Shown here in pieces: positions 50,522 through 59,275 of a stretch of 64,000 nucleotides of DNA. The notes under the pieces are model-generated. The model was not told the DNA's origin, ran no database searches, and saw nothing but the letters and a program-made list of their open reading frames with translations. Each line of letters starts with the position of its first letter. Position 1 is the stretch's first letter. A program made the translations under genes and the position numbers. Source of the DNA: Kitasatospora arboriphila (GTDB lineage Bacteria > Actinomycetota > Actinomycetes > Mycobacteriales > Mycobacteriaceae); assembly GCF_000717275.1 (NCBI RefSeq), contig NZ_JNYV01000003.1, positions 248,001-312,000 on the forward strand, written 5' to 3'.

Positions 50522-51835
50522 ATGACATCTTCCGAATCGCACGCCTCGGGGTCCGTTCGGGTCGAACCGACGCCGGCGTCCGACACCGCCTTCCTCGACG
50601 ACTTCGCCACCATGTCGACCTTCGGTGCCACCACGGCTGGCGGCGTCGAACGACAGGCCGCGACAGCCGCCGACGCCGACAACCGGCGCTGGCTGGGCCG
50701 GTGGCTCACCGATCGCGGGTTCACCGTTCTCTACGACCGCGTGGGCAACATGTTCGGTTTGTACGAGCTCGTACCGGGGGCGCCCTACGTGCTGGCGGGT
50801 TCGCATCTCGACAGCCAGCCCCGCGGCGGACGCTTCGATGGTGCCTACGGTGTGCTGGCCGCCGCCCACGCGATGGACAGGCTGCGCCGTCATTACACCG
50901 ACCATCCGGAGCGAGCCTTGTACAACCTGGCGGTGATCAACTGGTTCAACGAGGAGGGTTCCCGTTTCAAACCATCGATGCAGGGCAGTGGCGTTTTCAC
51001 CGGGAAGATCGGCCTTCAGACCGCCCTCGACACCACCGACGCCGACGGGACCACCGTGGCGCAGGCGTTGGGCGCGTGGGACATGCTCGGCGACAGCGAC
51101 GTCTTCACCGTCGGTGACCACCACACCGCCGGCGGCCGCGCTGTCGCGTCGTACGCCGAGATCCACATCGAGCAGGGTCGTGAGCTGGACAAAGCCGGAG
51201 TGCTGGTGGGCGTGGTGCCCTCCACTTGGGGAGCCAACAAATACGAGATCTCGGTGCTGGGCGCTCAAGCCCACACCGGGGCGACCGCGATCGCCGACCG
51301 TCAAGACGCCTTGTACGGAGCAGCGAAAGTTGTTGTGGCCCTGCGTGAACTCGCTGATGAGTACGGTGATGACTTGCACACGTCCTGTGGTCAGCTGACC
51401 GTGTACCCCAACTCGCCGGTGGTGGTAGCCCGCGAGGTGGACATGCACCTCGACCTGCGATCGCCATCCGATGAGTTACTCGAGGAGGCGGACGCCAAGT
51501 TGACCCGGGCGTTCGCCGAGATCGAGGTGGCCGCGGACGTCAAGATCGAGCGACGATTTGCCCATACCTGGAAAGGCCACACCTATCAGCCCGAGGGCGT
51601 GGCACTGGCCGAAGACGTGATCGACGCACTGGGGCACAGCCACATGCAGGTGCGCACCCGTGCGGGCCACGACTCGACGAACATGAAGGACGTGGTGCCC
51701 ACCGTGATGTTGTTCATCCCGAGCGTCGACGGGGTATCCCACGCCGAGAACGAATACACGCACGACGACGATCTCACCGCGGGGGTCGACGTGCTGACCG
51801 AGACCGTGGCGCGGATGGTGGAAGGCAAACTGTGA
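50522..51835 (+). CDS. M20-family N-carbamoyl-beta-alanine / beta-ureidopropionase-type amidohydrolase
   Basis: 437 residues with AGSHLDSQPRGGRFDGAYGV (zinc His and Asp), FNEEGSRF (catalytic Glu), EIHIEQG and AGHDSTNM near the end, the pattern of AmaB/HyuC-like carbamoylases. It would hydrolyse N-carbamoyl-beta-alanine to beta-alanine, CO2 and ammonia, the next step after dihydropyrimidinase. The ATG at 50522 follows AAAGGA. Its stop overlaps the transaminase start (GTGA). Confidence 0.93.
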   Translation: MTSSESHASGSVRVEPTPASDTAFLDDFATMSTFGATTAGGVERQAATAADADNRRWLGRWLTDRGFTVLYDRVGNMFGLYELVPGAPYVLAGSHLDSQPRGGRFDGAYGVLAAAHAMDRLRRHYTDHPERALYNLAVINWFNEEGSRFKPSMQGSGVFTGKIGLQTALDTTDADGTTVAQALGAWDMLGDSDVFTVGDHHTAGGRAVASYAEIHIEQGRELDKAGVLVGVVPSTWGANKYEISVLGAQAHTGATAIADRQDALYGAAKVVVALRELADEYGDDLHTSCGQLTVYPNSPVVVAREVDMHLDLRSPSDELLEEADAKLTRAFAEIEVAADVKIERRFAHTWKGHTYQPEGVALAEDVIDALGHSHMQVRTRAGHDSTNMKDVVPTVMLFIPSVDGVSHAENEYTHDDDLTAGVDVLTETVARMVEGKL

Positions 51836-53217
51836 CCGATACATTCGAGAACACACCGTTCGGGGGCCAAGACACATTCGACGAGGCCCGCGAGGCCGGC
51901 CGCCGTGCCCACGAACTCGACCGCGCCCACGTCTTCCACTCATGGTCGGCGCAGGCCCAGATCTCACCGATGACGATCCTCGCGGCGTCGGGTTCACACA
52001 TCTGGGACGGCGATGGCAACCGGCTGCTGGACTTCTCCTCGCAGATGGTGAACACCAATGTGGGACACCAGCATCCGAGAGTGGTCGAAGCCATCGCCGA
52101 ACAAGCGCGGACGCTCTGCACCGTCGCACCCCAGCACGTCAACGTGGCACGGTCCGAAGCTGCACGCCTGATCGCCGAACGCACCCCCGGTGACCTCGAC
52201 CGCATCTTCTTCACCAACGGCGGCGCGGATGCCGTCGAACATGCGGTGCGGATGGCGCGACTGCACACCGGACGGCGCAAGGTGCTGACCCGCTTCCGGT
52301 CCTATCACGGCGGCACCGACACCGCGATCAACATGACCGGCGACCCACGACGCTGGCCGAACGACTACGGCGCCGCAGGGGTGGTCCATTTCTTCGGCCC
52401 GTTCCTGTACCGCACGCAGTTCCATTCGATCGACGAGCAGCAGGAATGTGAGCGCGCGCTCGAACACCTCGAGGCCGTCATCTCCATGGAGGGTCCTCAG
52501 ACCATCGCCGCGATCGTCCTCGAACCGGTGCCCGGAACCGCGGGGATCATGGTCCCACCGCCGGGGTACCTGGCCGGTGTGCGTGAACTCTGCGACCGGT
52601 TCGACATCGTGATGATCGCCGACGAAGTGATGGCGGGGTTCGGCCGGACGGGGGAGTGGTTCTCCATCAACCACTCCGGAGTGGTGCCCGACCTCATCAC
52701 GTTTGCCAAAGGAGTGAACTCGGGGTACGTGCCGCTCGGCGGTGTCGCGATCAGCGGTGAGATCGCCGAGACGTTCGCCGACCGGGTGTACCCGGGCGGG
52801 CTGACCTATTCCGGCCATCCGTTGGCGACAGCCGCAGCGGTCGCGACCATCAACGCGATGACCGAAGAAGGCATCGTCGAGAACGCAGCGGCCATCGGGC
52901 GTGACATCCTCGGGCCCGGGCTCGCCGAGCTGGCAGCGAAGCATCGCAGCGTCGGAGAGGTTCGGGGAATCGGCGTGTTCTGGGCGGTGGAGCTGGTGAA
53001 GGACCAGGACACCCGAGAACCGTTGGCGCCGTACGGTTCCACCAGCGCTGCCATGAACGACGTGATCGGCGCGTGCAAGAAGGGCGGACTGTTGCCGTTC
53101 GCCAACTTCAATCGACTGCACATGGTTCCCCCGTGCACTGTGAGCCCGGCCGAGGTCGCCGAAGGCCTGGAGATCCTCGACGCCGCGCTCACCGTCGCCG
53201 ACGCGCTGGTCGGCTGA
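51832..53217 (+). CDS. Class III aminotransferase (probable beta-alanine:pyruvate type)
   Basis: 461 residues. ANRLLDFSSQMVNTNVGHQHP near the N-terminus, TNGGADAVEHAVRMARLHTGR, ADEVMAGFGRTGEWF and the PLP lysine in ITFAKGVNSGYVPLGGV define a class III omega-transaminase. In this place it probably deaminates beta-alanine or 3-aminoisobutyrate to the semialdehyde, the last step of the reductive pyrimidine pathway. The GTG overlaps the amidohydrolase stop. No methylmalonate-semialdehyde dehydrogenase follows. Confidence 0.92.
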   Translation: MTDTFENTPFGGQDTFDEAREAGRRAHELDRAHVFHSWSAQAQISPMTILAASGSHIWDGDGNRLLDFSSQMVNTNVGHQHPRVVEAIAEQARTLCTVAPQHVNVARSEAARLIAERTPGDLDRIFFTNGGADAVEHAVRMARLHTGRRKVLTRFRSYHGGTDTAINMTGDPRRWPNDYGAAGVVHFFGPFLYRTQFHSIDEQQECERALEHLEAVISMEGPQTIAAIVLEPVPGTAGIMVPPPGYLAGVRELCDRFDIVMIADEVMAGFGRTGEWFSINHSGVVPDLITFAKGVNSGYVPLGGVAISGEIAETFADRVYPGGLTYSGHPLATAAAVATINAMTEEGIVENAAAIGRDILGPGLAELAAKHRSVGEVRGIGVFWAVELVKDQDTREPLAPYGSTSAAMNDVIGACKKGGLLPFANFNRLHMVPPCTVSPAEVAEGLEILDAALTVADALVG

Positions 53218-53232
53218 CCGAGAGCGGACGGC

Positions 53233-54204
53233 TCACACGAACCCGGCCACCTGATGGGGCTGGTAAGGCTCCTGCAGGTAGTCCACCTCGCTGTCCTCCA
53301 GGGTGAGCTCGAGTGCCTTGATCGCGTCACTCAGGTGTGAGGGCTTGGTGACACCCACGATGGGGGACGTGGTGCGTGAGGCCACCCAGGACAGGGCCAC
53401 CTCGGCAGGCGCGACACCGCGCTTGTCCGCGATCTCCAGTACCCGCTCGACGATCGACTGGTCGCCCGCAGAGTAGAGAGTGCGGCCGAAGGCGTCGGTC
53501 TCGGCGCGCGCGGTCTGCGTATCCCACGGTCGGGTCAGCCGACCACGGGCGAGCGGACTCCAGGGGATGACGCCGATACCCTGATCGGCGCACAGCGGCA
53601 ACATCTCTCGCTCTTCCTCGCGGTAGATGAGGTTGTAGTGGTTCTGCATGGAGATGAACCGCGTCCAGCCGCCGAGTTCGGCGGTGTGCAGGGCTTTGGC
53701 GAACTGCCAGGCGAACATCGAGGATGCTCCGATGTAGCGAACCTTGCCGGCCTTCACCACGTCGTGCAGGGCCTCCATCGTCTCTTCGATAGGGGTGTCG
53801 TAATCCCACCGATGGATTTGCTGCAGGTCGATATGGTCGGTTCCCAGACGCCGCAGGCTGTTGTCGGTCTCGGCGAGAATGGCCTTGCGCGACAGGCCTC
53901 GACCGTATGGCCCGGGGCGCATCGGGTTGTACAGCTTCGTGGCGATCACCACGTCATCCCTGGACGCGAAGTCCGCCAACGCGCGGCCCAGGATCTCCTC
54001 GCTACTGCCCGCGGAGTACATGTTCGCGGTGTCGAAGGTGGTGATACCGGCGTCGAGAGCCTGTCTGATGATGTCGCGGCTCTCGTCCTCGCCGAGCGTC
54101 CACTCATGCGGGCCGCGGTCGGCGGCGCCAAAACTCATGCAGCCCAGCGTGAGAGCCGACACCTTCAATCCGGTGTTGCCCAGGTTGACGTACTCCATGG
54201 TCAT
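53233..54204 (-). CDS. Aldo/keto reductase
   Basis: 323 residues. VNLGNTGLKVSALTLGCMSFG at the start, DTANMYSAGSSEEILGRAL with the catalytic Asp/Tyr pair, Lys in IATKLYNPM and His in QQIHRWDYD give the complete tetrad of AKR enzymes. It resembles the YajO/AKR11-type NADPH reductases of unknown carbonyl substrate. ATG 54204 lies 7 nt after CAGGA. It is convergent with the transaminase gene and followed on its upstream side by a second AKR gene in the same direction. Confidence 0.9.
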   Translation of the reverse strand: MTMEYVNLGNTGLKVSALTLGCMSFGAADRGPHEWTLGEDESRDIIRQALDAGITTFDTANMYSAGSSEEILGRALADFASRDDVVIATKLYNPMRPGPYGRGLSRKAILAETDNSLRRLGTDHIDLQQIHRWDYDTPIEETMEALHDVVKAGKVRYIGASSMFAWQFAKALHTAELGGWTRFISMQNHYNLIYREEEREMLPLCADQGIGVIPWSPLARGRLTRPWDTQTARAETDAFGRTLYSAGDQSIVERVLEIADKRGVAPAEVALSWVASRTTSPIVGVTKPSHLSDAIKALELTLEDSEVDYLQEPYQPHQVAGFV

Positions 54205-54255
54205 GTCTCGATCCTGGTGGGTGAATGGCACTGGTCAGATGTGGTGCGGGGGCAC

Positions 54256-55128
54256 TTACTCTTCGACAGCGGCGGTGAGTGCATCGATGTCGTCCCCGGA
54301 CAACTCGATACCGGCCGCGGCCATGTTGTCTTCCAGGTGGTCGACGCTGGACGTTCCCGGGATGGGCAGTATCACAGGCGATTTCGCGAGCAACCAGGCG
54401 AGCGCGAGCTGCGAGGGGGTGGCTTGCTTCTGTTCGGCGATGGCGGCGAGCTTGCTGCCGGGGCCGGCGAGTTCGCCGGTGGCGAGCGGGAACCAGGGGA
54501 TGAAGCCGATGTTCTCGGCCGTGCAGTAGTCCAGCAGCGCTTCCGCACTCCGGTTGGCCAGGTTGTACAGGTTCTGAACGGTCGCGATCTCGGTGATCTT
54601 GCGGGCTTCGATCAATTGATCGACATTGATCTCGGAGAGGCCGATCTGGTTGATCTTGCCTTCTTCCTGCAGCAACTTCAGCTCACCGATCTGGTCCGCG
54701 AGGTCAACCTTGGGGTCGATGCGATGCAGTTGGAAAAGCGGGATCTGTTCGAGTCCGAGGATTCGCAGGCTCATTTCCGCCTGCTGTCGCAGATACTCAG
54801 GTCGGCCCACCGGCCGCCAATCACCGGGGCCGCTGCGGGTCAGTCCCGCCTTCGTGGCGATCACGAGGTCGTCGGCGTATGGATAAAGGGCCTCTTTGAT
54901 CAACGGCTCGGCGATCGCCGGGCCGTAGGAGTCGGCGGTGTCAATGAGGTTCACTCCGAGCTCGACCGCCCGCCGCAGTACCTTCACCGCCTCCTCAGGG
55001 TCTTTGGGCGGTCCCCACACGCCGGGCCCGGTCAACTGCATCGTGCCGTAGCCGAGTCTGTTGACATTCAAGGATCCGCCGATGGCGAATTGTCCGGATT
55101 GCTGTGCGGCTGTGGTGTTGCTGGTCAT
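54256..55128 (-). CDS. Aldo/keto reductase, second copy
   Basis: 290 residues, only distantly similar to its neighbour. NRLGYGTMQLTGPGVWGPP, DTADSYGPAIAEPLIKEAL, IATKAGLTRSGPGDW and PLFQLHRIDP provide the Asp, Tyr, Lys and His of the AKR tetrad. TVQNLYNLANRSAEALLDYC is typical of the YdbC/YhdN-like group. The ATG follows GGAG. It probably shares a transcript with the AKR gene downstream, 52 nt away. Confidence 0.9.
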   Translation of the reverse strand: MTSNTTAAQQSGQFAIGGSLNVNRLGYGTMQLTGPGVWGPPKDPEEAVKVLRRAVELGVNLIDTADSYGPAIAEPLIKEALYPYADDLVIATKAGLTRSGPGDWRPVGRPEYLRQQAEMSLRILGLEQIPLFQLHRIDPKVDLADQIGELKLLQEEGKINQIGLSEINVDQLIEARKITEIATVQNLYNLANRSAEALLDYCTAENIGFIPWFPLATGELAGPGSKLAAIAEQKQATPSQLALAWLLAKSPVILPIPGTSSVDHLEDNMAAAGIELSGDDIDALTAAVEE

Positions 55129-55283
55129 GAAGGCACTCCCGATTGGAGATCGACGACTGAATTGTGCGGGTCATTTCACGGTAGACCCGATCGGCGCAGG
55201 GCGCTTCTGGGGTTCATGGCGCCGAGGTGTCGCGGGCTAGCCTGGTGCTCTGACGTCCGAACGAACACCGTGAAGGGATCCGA

Positions 55284-55742
55284 GTGCCGAAGCTCAGTGC
55301 CGGGATCATGCTGTACCGCAGTCGTGATGGACGCACCGAGGTGCTGATCGCGCACCCTGGTGGTCCGTTCTGGGCCCGCAAAGACGAAGCGGCGTGGTCC
55401 ATCCCGAAAGGGGAGTACACCGACGACGAAGAGCCCCTGGACGCCGCTCGTCGGGAGTTCCGCGAGGAACTCGGTCTGGAAGTACCCAGCGGTGAGGTCG
55501 CAGAACTCGGGGTGATCAAACAGTCGGGTGGAAAGATCGTCACCGCGTTCGCGATCGGTGCCGACCTCGACATCACCGGCGCGGTGAGCAATGAGTTCGA
55601 GATGGAGTGGCCGCCGCGGTCGGGCACGATGAAGTCGTTTCCCGAAGTCGACCGGGTTGCCTGGTTCGACGTGGAGACCGCGCGAGTGAAATTGCTCAAA
55701 GGGCAACGCCCGTTCCTCGATCGGCTGCTCGACCTGCCCTGA
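55284..55742 (+). CDS. Nudix hydrolase
   Basis: 152 residues. The Nudix box GEYTDDEEPLDAARREFREELGL is intact with the catalytic R-E-x-x-E-E residues. SIPKGEY and FDRVAWFDVE-type strands fit the NUDT/MutT-like diphosphatase group with C-terminal lysine-rich helix (LLKGQRPFLDRL). It hydrolyses a nucleoside diphosphate derivative not identifiable here. GTG start behind GAAGGGATCCGA. Confidence 0.87.
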   Translation: MPKLSAGIMLYRSRDGRTEVLIAHPGGPFWARKDEAAWSIPKGEYTDDEEPLDAARREFREELGLEVPSGEVAELGVIKQSGGKIVTAFAIGADLDITGAVSNEFEMEWPPRSGTMKSFPEVDRVAWFDVETARVKLLKGQRPFLDRLLDLP

Positions 55743-55762
55743 GGATGCGAATTGCGGCGGGG

Positions 55763-56269
55763 TCAGTCCGGCATGGCTCGCGACACCTTGCGCAGCAGTT
55801 GAACAAGAGTGGCGCGCTCTTTCGCGGTGAGTCCGGCAAGCACCGCGGTGTCTCGGGCCAGTCGCCTCGGGAACTGGGCATGGACCAATTCGCGGCCGGT
55901 TTCGGTCAGCTCCAGCAACACCACTCGGCCGTCACGGTCGGATTTTCTGCGCGCCAGTAGGCCGAGTTCGGCGAGGCGCTCGGTGAGTTTGGTGATGGAT
56001 GCGCCGCTGAGTTTTGTCGTCGACACCACCTCACTGGCACGCAGCGGGCGGTCGGCACGGGCCAGTGCGCCCAGAATGTCGAACTCCGACCGGGTGATGG
56101 CATGGGCGTCCAGATCGCGGTCGAGTTGGTGGGCGAGGACCGACGAGATCCGGTTGATCCGTCCGATCACCTCCACGGGTTCGGTGTCGAGATCGGGATA
56201 TGTCCTGGCCCATTCCTGTCGAACCCGCTCGACGACGTCCGACGGCTCATTCGCTTCGACCACCGGCAC
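55763..56269 (-). CDS. MarR family regulator
   Basis: 168 residues. The winged helix has TRSEFDILGALARADRPLRASEVVSTTKLSGASITKLTERLAELGLLARRKSDRDGRVVLLELTETGRE, a typical MarR layout with the DRDGR wing. It is divergent from a FUSC-type membrane protein, and the AT-rich 55-nt gap between them has an ATTTAT/ATAAAT inverted repeat. It likely represses that gene and itself. Confidence 0.88.
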   Translation of the reverse strand: MPVVEANEPSDVVERVRQEWARTYPDLDTEPVEVIGRINRISSVLAHQLDRDLDAHAITRSEFDILGALARADRPLRASEVVSTTKLSGASITKLTERLAELGLLARRKSDRDGRVVLLELTETGRELVHAQFPRRLARDTAVLAGLTAKERATLVQLLRKVSRAMPD

Positions 56270-56287
56270 AGCTTATCGACCCGAGAT

Positions 56288-56318
56288 ATTTATTTCATTA
56301 GTAAAACAGTGATAAATT
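56288..56318. promoter_or_regulatory. MarR/FUSC divergent operator and -10 box
   Basis: ATTTAT (56288-56293) and ATAAAT (56312-56317) form an inverted repeat in an AT-rich patch. TAAATT (56313-56318) is a -10 box 6 nt before the GTG of the FUSC gene, so bound MarR would cover the promoter. Confidence 0.55.
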
Positions 56319-56324
56319 ACTTTG

Positions 56325-57428
56325 GTGCCTCTCGCCGTCCCCCTCATCAACCGTGTCCATCGGAGCAGGTCGGCGCTGCTGCACTCGCTCGATCCGCAGA
56401 CCTGGCGGTCCGCCGTGATCACCGTCGAAACCGGCAACACTGCGGTTGCTTCGGCAGTCCGGGTCGGATTGGCTGTGGCCTTGGTGCTGGTTGTCGGTGG
56501 GCTCACGGGCCACCGAGACGTCGCGGGATTCGCCGCGCTGGGCGCTCTCACCTCGGCCTTCTGTCGCCCCGACCCTTTTCGGGTTCGTCTGCCCCGACTG
56601 GTGGTGACGGGGGTGATGGTCACCGGGTACGTCGCATTCGGTGCGGTGCTGGGGGCAGCGAGGGTATCTCTCGCCACAGAGGTGGTCGCCATCGCACTCG
56701 CCGCAGGTTTCGCCGCGCTGATACTGGGAGCTTTACGGGTGGTCGGCCCCGGCCCGGTCGTGATGGTCTTCGCTGCGGCAGGCGCCGCAGATTTCGCCGA
56801 CAGCGCCGACGACGTCTGGAAAGCGTCGACCGCCGCGGTGATCGGCGCGGTGGTGGGCGTGGTCGCCTCGCTTGCGCCGTGGTTTGCGACGTGGGTTCAG
56901 CGCGAACATCCCCACCCGTCACCCGCTCGCTCCTCTCTGGTCCAGGAGTTGAAACGGATCGGGGACGCGGAGCTGCTGTCGAGGTCGATCCGGATCGTCG
57001 TGGCCGGCGGTGTCGCGGCCGGCATCGTCGCGGCGGTCGGTCTGCAGCATCCGATGTGGGCGGCCATGGGTGCCGTTGCCACGCTGCAGGGCGTCAACTA
57101 CCACCTGACCGTCACCAGGGGAGTCCAGCGACTGCTCGGGAACGTCGGGGGCGCTGCAATCGCCGCTGGATTGCTGGCACTGCCGATCGGCTACTGGGGC
57201 GCAGTTGTCCTGATCGCCGTTCTGCAGGTGCTCGCCGAGACACTGGTCACCGTCAATTACGCACTGTGTTCGCTACTGGTCACGCCGATGGCTCTGATGC
57301 TGACCGCTCTCGGCGCCGGACTTGCGCCCGAGGTCGCCGTCGACCGGGTGGTGGACACTGCGGTCGGAGTGGTGATCGCGGTTGTGCTGGCTGCGTTCAC
57401 CATCGCCCACCACGACGCCACCGTCTGA
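56325..57428 (+). CDS. FUSC-family membrane protein (aromatic-acid-exporter-like)
   Basis: 367 residues. Two blocks of about five membrane helices (near 40-185 and 225-360) are joined by a soluble stretch containing QREHPHPSPARSSLVQELKRIG. The second block begins GGVAAGIVAAVGLQHPMWAAMGAVATLQGVNYH, which matches the FUSC fold. FUSC proteins export fusaric acid, p-hydroxybenzoate and similar acids. A leaderless GTG start at 56325 is indicated by TAAATT 6 nt before it; TTG 56322 is possible. The substrate is unknown. Confidence 0.83.
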   Translation: MPLAVPLINRVHRSRSALLHSLDPQTWRSAVITVETGNTAVASAVRVGLAVALVLVVGGLTGHRDVAGFAALGALTSAFCRPDPFRVRLPRLVVTGVMVTGYVAFGAVLGAARVSLATEVVAIALAAGFAALILGALRVVGPGPVVMVFAAAGAADFADSADDVWKASTAAVIGAVVGVVASLAPWFATWVQREHPHPSPARSSLVQELKRIGDAELLSRSIRIVVAGGVAAGIVAAVGLQHPMWAAMGAVATLQGVNYHLTVTRGVQRLLGNVGGAAIAAGLLALPIGYWGAVVLIAVLQVLAETLVTVNYALCSLLVTPMALMLTALGAGLAPEVAVDRVVDTAVGVVIAVVLAAFTIAHHDATV

Positions 57429-57445
57429 TCGGCGTCAGCGGCGGA

Positions 57446-58030
57446 TCAACGCCCGATTCCTACGGTCAGAAGGTGGGCGAGTTCGAGGTACGCCTGAGAA
57501 TCGTCAAGCCCGACAGCAGCTTTCACGCCCCGCTGCTGGATTCGAACCATCGCCGAGGTGGCGACGTCGGCGACGAAGTCGGCGTGCACATCACGTACGT
57601 CCCCGGCGGCAACCCCTTCGTTGATGAGTTCGCGGACTCTGCCCGCGGCGACACGCGTGTTCTGCTCATACAGTTCTCGAGCCGGCGCGAAGGCGGCGAG
57701 ATCTTCCATGAAGGTCTCACTCGCGCGGCTGAGCGCCGCTCCCACGGCGGTGAGGTACGCGGTCAACCTCGCCTTGGTGCCGGTGATGCCGACCAGGGCT
57801 TGTTCCACCTCGGCCGTGGCCGACCGGAAGAAGTCCACGGTGACCGCTCGCACCAGATCGTCCTTGCTGCCCGCGAGTGTGTAGAGGGTGGATTTGGAGC
57901 AGCGCAGTTGTGCGGCGATCTGGTCCAGCGTGAGATGCGCGAAACCGTCGGCGAGGAACAGTGCCGCCAGCTCGTCGAACAACTCGGCGCGGCGAGCGGT
58001 GGCGTGGGTCGGCGCAGCGGGAGTGGCCAT
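57446..58030 (-). CDS. TetR family regulator
   Basis: 194 residues. RRAELFDELAALFLADGFAHLTLDQIAAQLRCSKSTLYTLAGSKDDL is the DNA-binding region; the rest is a helical domain with a C-terminal TetR_C-like region around RVRELINEGVAAGDV. It is divergent from the acyl-CoA dehydrogenase and three AGTACT boxes lie in the 95-nt gap, the probable binding sites. Related regulators respond to acyl-CoA. Confidence 0.87.
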   Translation of the reverse strand: MATPAAPTHATARRAELFDELAALFLADGFAHLTLDQIAAQLRCSKSTLYTLAGSKDDLVRAVTVDFFRSATAEVEQALVGITGTKARLTAYLTAVGAALSRASETFMEDLAAFAPARELYEQNTRVAAGRVRELINEGVAAGDVRDVHADFVADVATSAMVRIQQRGVKAAVGLDDSQAYLELAHLLTVGIGR

Positions 58031-58038
58031 GCATCGAT

Positions 58039-58096
58039 AGTACTGGCGAAGCGAATCTAGTATCGTCGGCAGTACTCAAGCGCGGCTTCCAGTACT
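58039..58096. promoter_or_regulatory. Three AGTACT boxes in the TetR / acyl-CoA dehydrogenase gap
   Basis: The palindromic hexamer AGTACT occurs at 58039, 58071 and 58091 (spacings 32 and 20 bp). Such a cluster is not expected by chance in 58 bp of GC-rich DNA and suggests repressor binding sites. Confidence 0.6.
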
Positions 58097-58125
58097 GTCG
58101 CGCCCGTCCGACCGAGGAGACACTC

Positions 58126-59265
58126 ATGCCCGTGGACCGGCTACTGCCCACCGACGAAGCCCGCGACCTGGTGCAATTGGCAGGCGATGTCGCCGACAAG
58201 ACGCTCAAGCCGATCGCCGATGAGTACGAGAAGGCCGAGAAGTATCCCGCTGAGGCATTCACGGTGCTGGGGCAGACCGGGCTGCTGAGCCTTCCGTACC
58301 CCGAGGAGTGGGGTGGTGGCGGCCAGCCGTACGAGGTCTACCTGCAGGTGCTCGAGGAGATCGCCGCCAGATGGGCGGCAGTTGCCGTTGCGGTGAGCGT
58401 GCACTCGCTGGCCTGTCATCCCTTGATGGCGTTCGGAACCGACGAGCAGAAGAAGCGATGGCTGCCGGGAATGCTCAGCGGCGATCAGATCGGGGCGTAC
58501 AGCCTGTCGGAGCCGCAGGCCGGATCAGATGCGGCAGCGCTCAACTGCAAGGCGGTGGTCGCTGACGGGGGCTACCGGATCACCGGCGCGAAGGCGTGGA
58601 TCACACACGGCGGGATCGCCGACTTCTACAACCTCTTCGCGCGTACCGGCGAGGGTTCCAAAGGAATCTCCTGCTTCCTCGTCCCGGACGGTACCGACGG
58701 ACTGACCTTCGGCAAACCCGAAGAGAAGATGGGCCTCTCGGCCGTTCCGACCACGTCGGCGCACTACGATTCCGCCTTCATCCCGGAGGAACGGCGCATC
58801 GGCGCGGAGGGCCAGGGGCTGCAGATCGCCTTCAGTGCACTCGACTCCGGACGGTTGGGTATCGCTGCGGTGGCAGTCGGAATCGCCCAGGCGGCGCTTG
58901 ATGAGGCGGTGGCGTACGCGAAAGAACGAAAGACATTCGGCAAGAAGATCATCGACCACCAAGGGCTCGGGTTCCTCCTGGCAGACATGGCTGCAGCGGT
59001 CGACTCGGCCCGGGCGACATACCTTGATGCAGCGCGGCGCCGCGACGCCGGGTTGCCGTACTCGCGCAACGCATCGGTGGCCAAGCTGGTCGCCACCGAT
59101 GCGGCGATGAAGGTGACCACCGATGCCGTTCAGGTGTTCGGCGGCTACGGCTATACCAAGGACTTCCGGGTCGAACGGTTGATGCGCGAGGCCAAGATCA
59201 CACAGATCTTCGAGGGCACCAACCAGATTCAGCGGCTGGTGATCAGTCGATCGCTGGCAGGTTGA
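58126..59265 (+). CDS. Acyl-CoA dehydrogenase
   Basis: 379 residues with YSLSEPQAGSDAAAL, WITHGGIADFYNLFAR, ERKTFGKKIIDHQGLGFLLADM, QVFGGYGYTKDFRVERLMREAKITQIFEGTNQIQRLVISRSLAG, and the catalytic Glu363 in IFEGTNQ. This fits the short/medium-chain FAD-dependent dehydrogenases. The ATG follows GAGGAGACACTC. Divergent TetR probably represses it. The thiolase further along (60317) may act in the same beta-oxidation. Confidence 0.94.
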   Translation: MPVDRLLPTDEARDLVQLAGDVADKTLKPIADEYEKAEKYPAEAFTVLGQTGLLSLPYPEEWGGGGQPYEVYLQVLEEIAARWAAVAVAVSVHSLACHPLMAFGTDEQKKRWLPGMLSGDQIGAYSLSEPQAGSDAAALNCKAVVADGGYRITGAKAWITHGGIADFYNLFARTGEGSKGISCFLVPDGTDGLTFGKPEEKMGLSAVPTTSAHYDSAFIPEERRIGAEGQGLQIAFSALDSGRLGIAAVAVGIAQAALDEAVAYAKERKTFGKKIIDHQGLGFLLADMAAAVDSARATYLDAARRRDAGLPYSRNASVAKLVATDAAMKVTTDAVQVFGGYGYTKDFRVERLMREAKITQIFEGTNQIQRLVISRSLAG

Positions 59266-59275
59266 TCCGCCGGGT

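Noticed and set aside
53638..55347. 569-codon plus-strand open frame
   Set aside because: Antisense shadow of the two aldo/keto reductases, both with complete catalytic tetrads.
56102..58060. 652-codon plus-strand open frame
   Set aside because: It runs antisense to MarR and TetR and out of frame through the FUSC gene; composition is typical of a GC-rich shadow.
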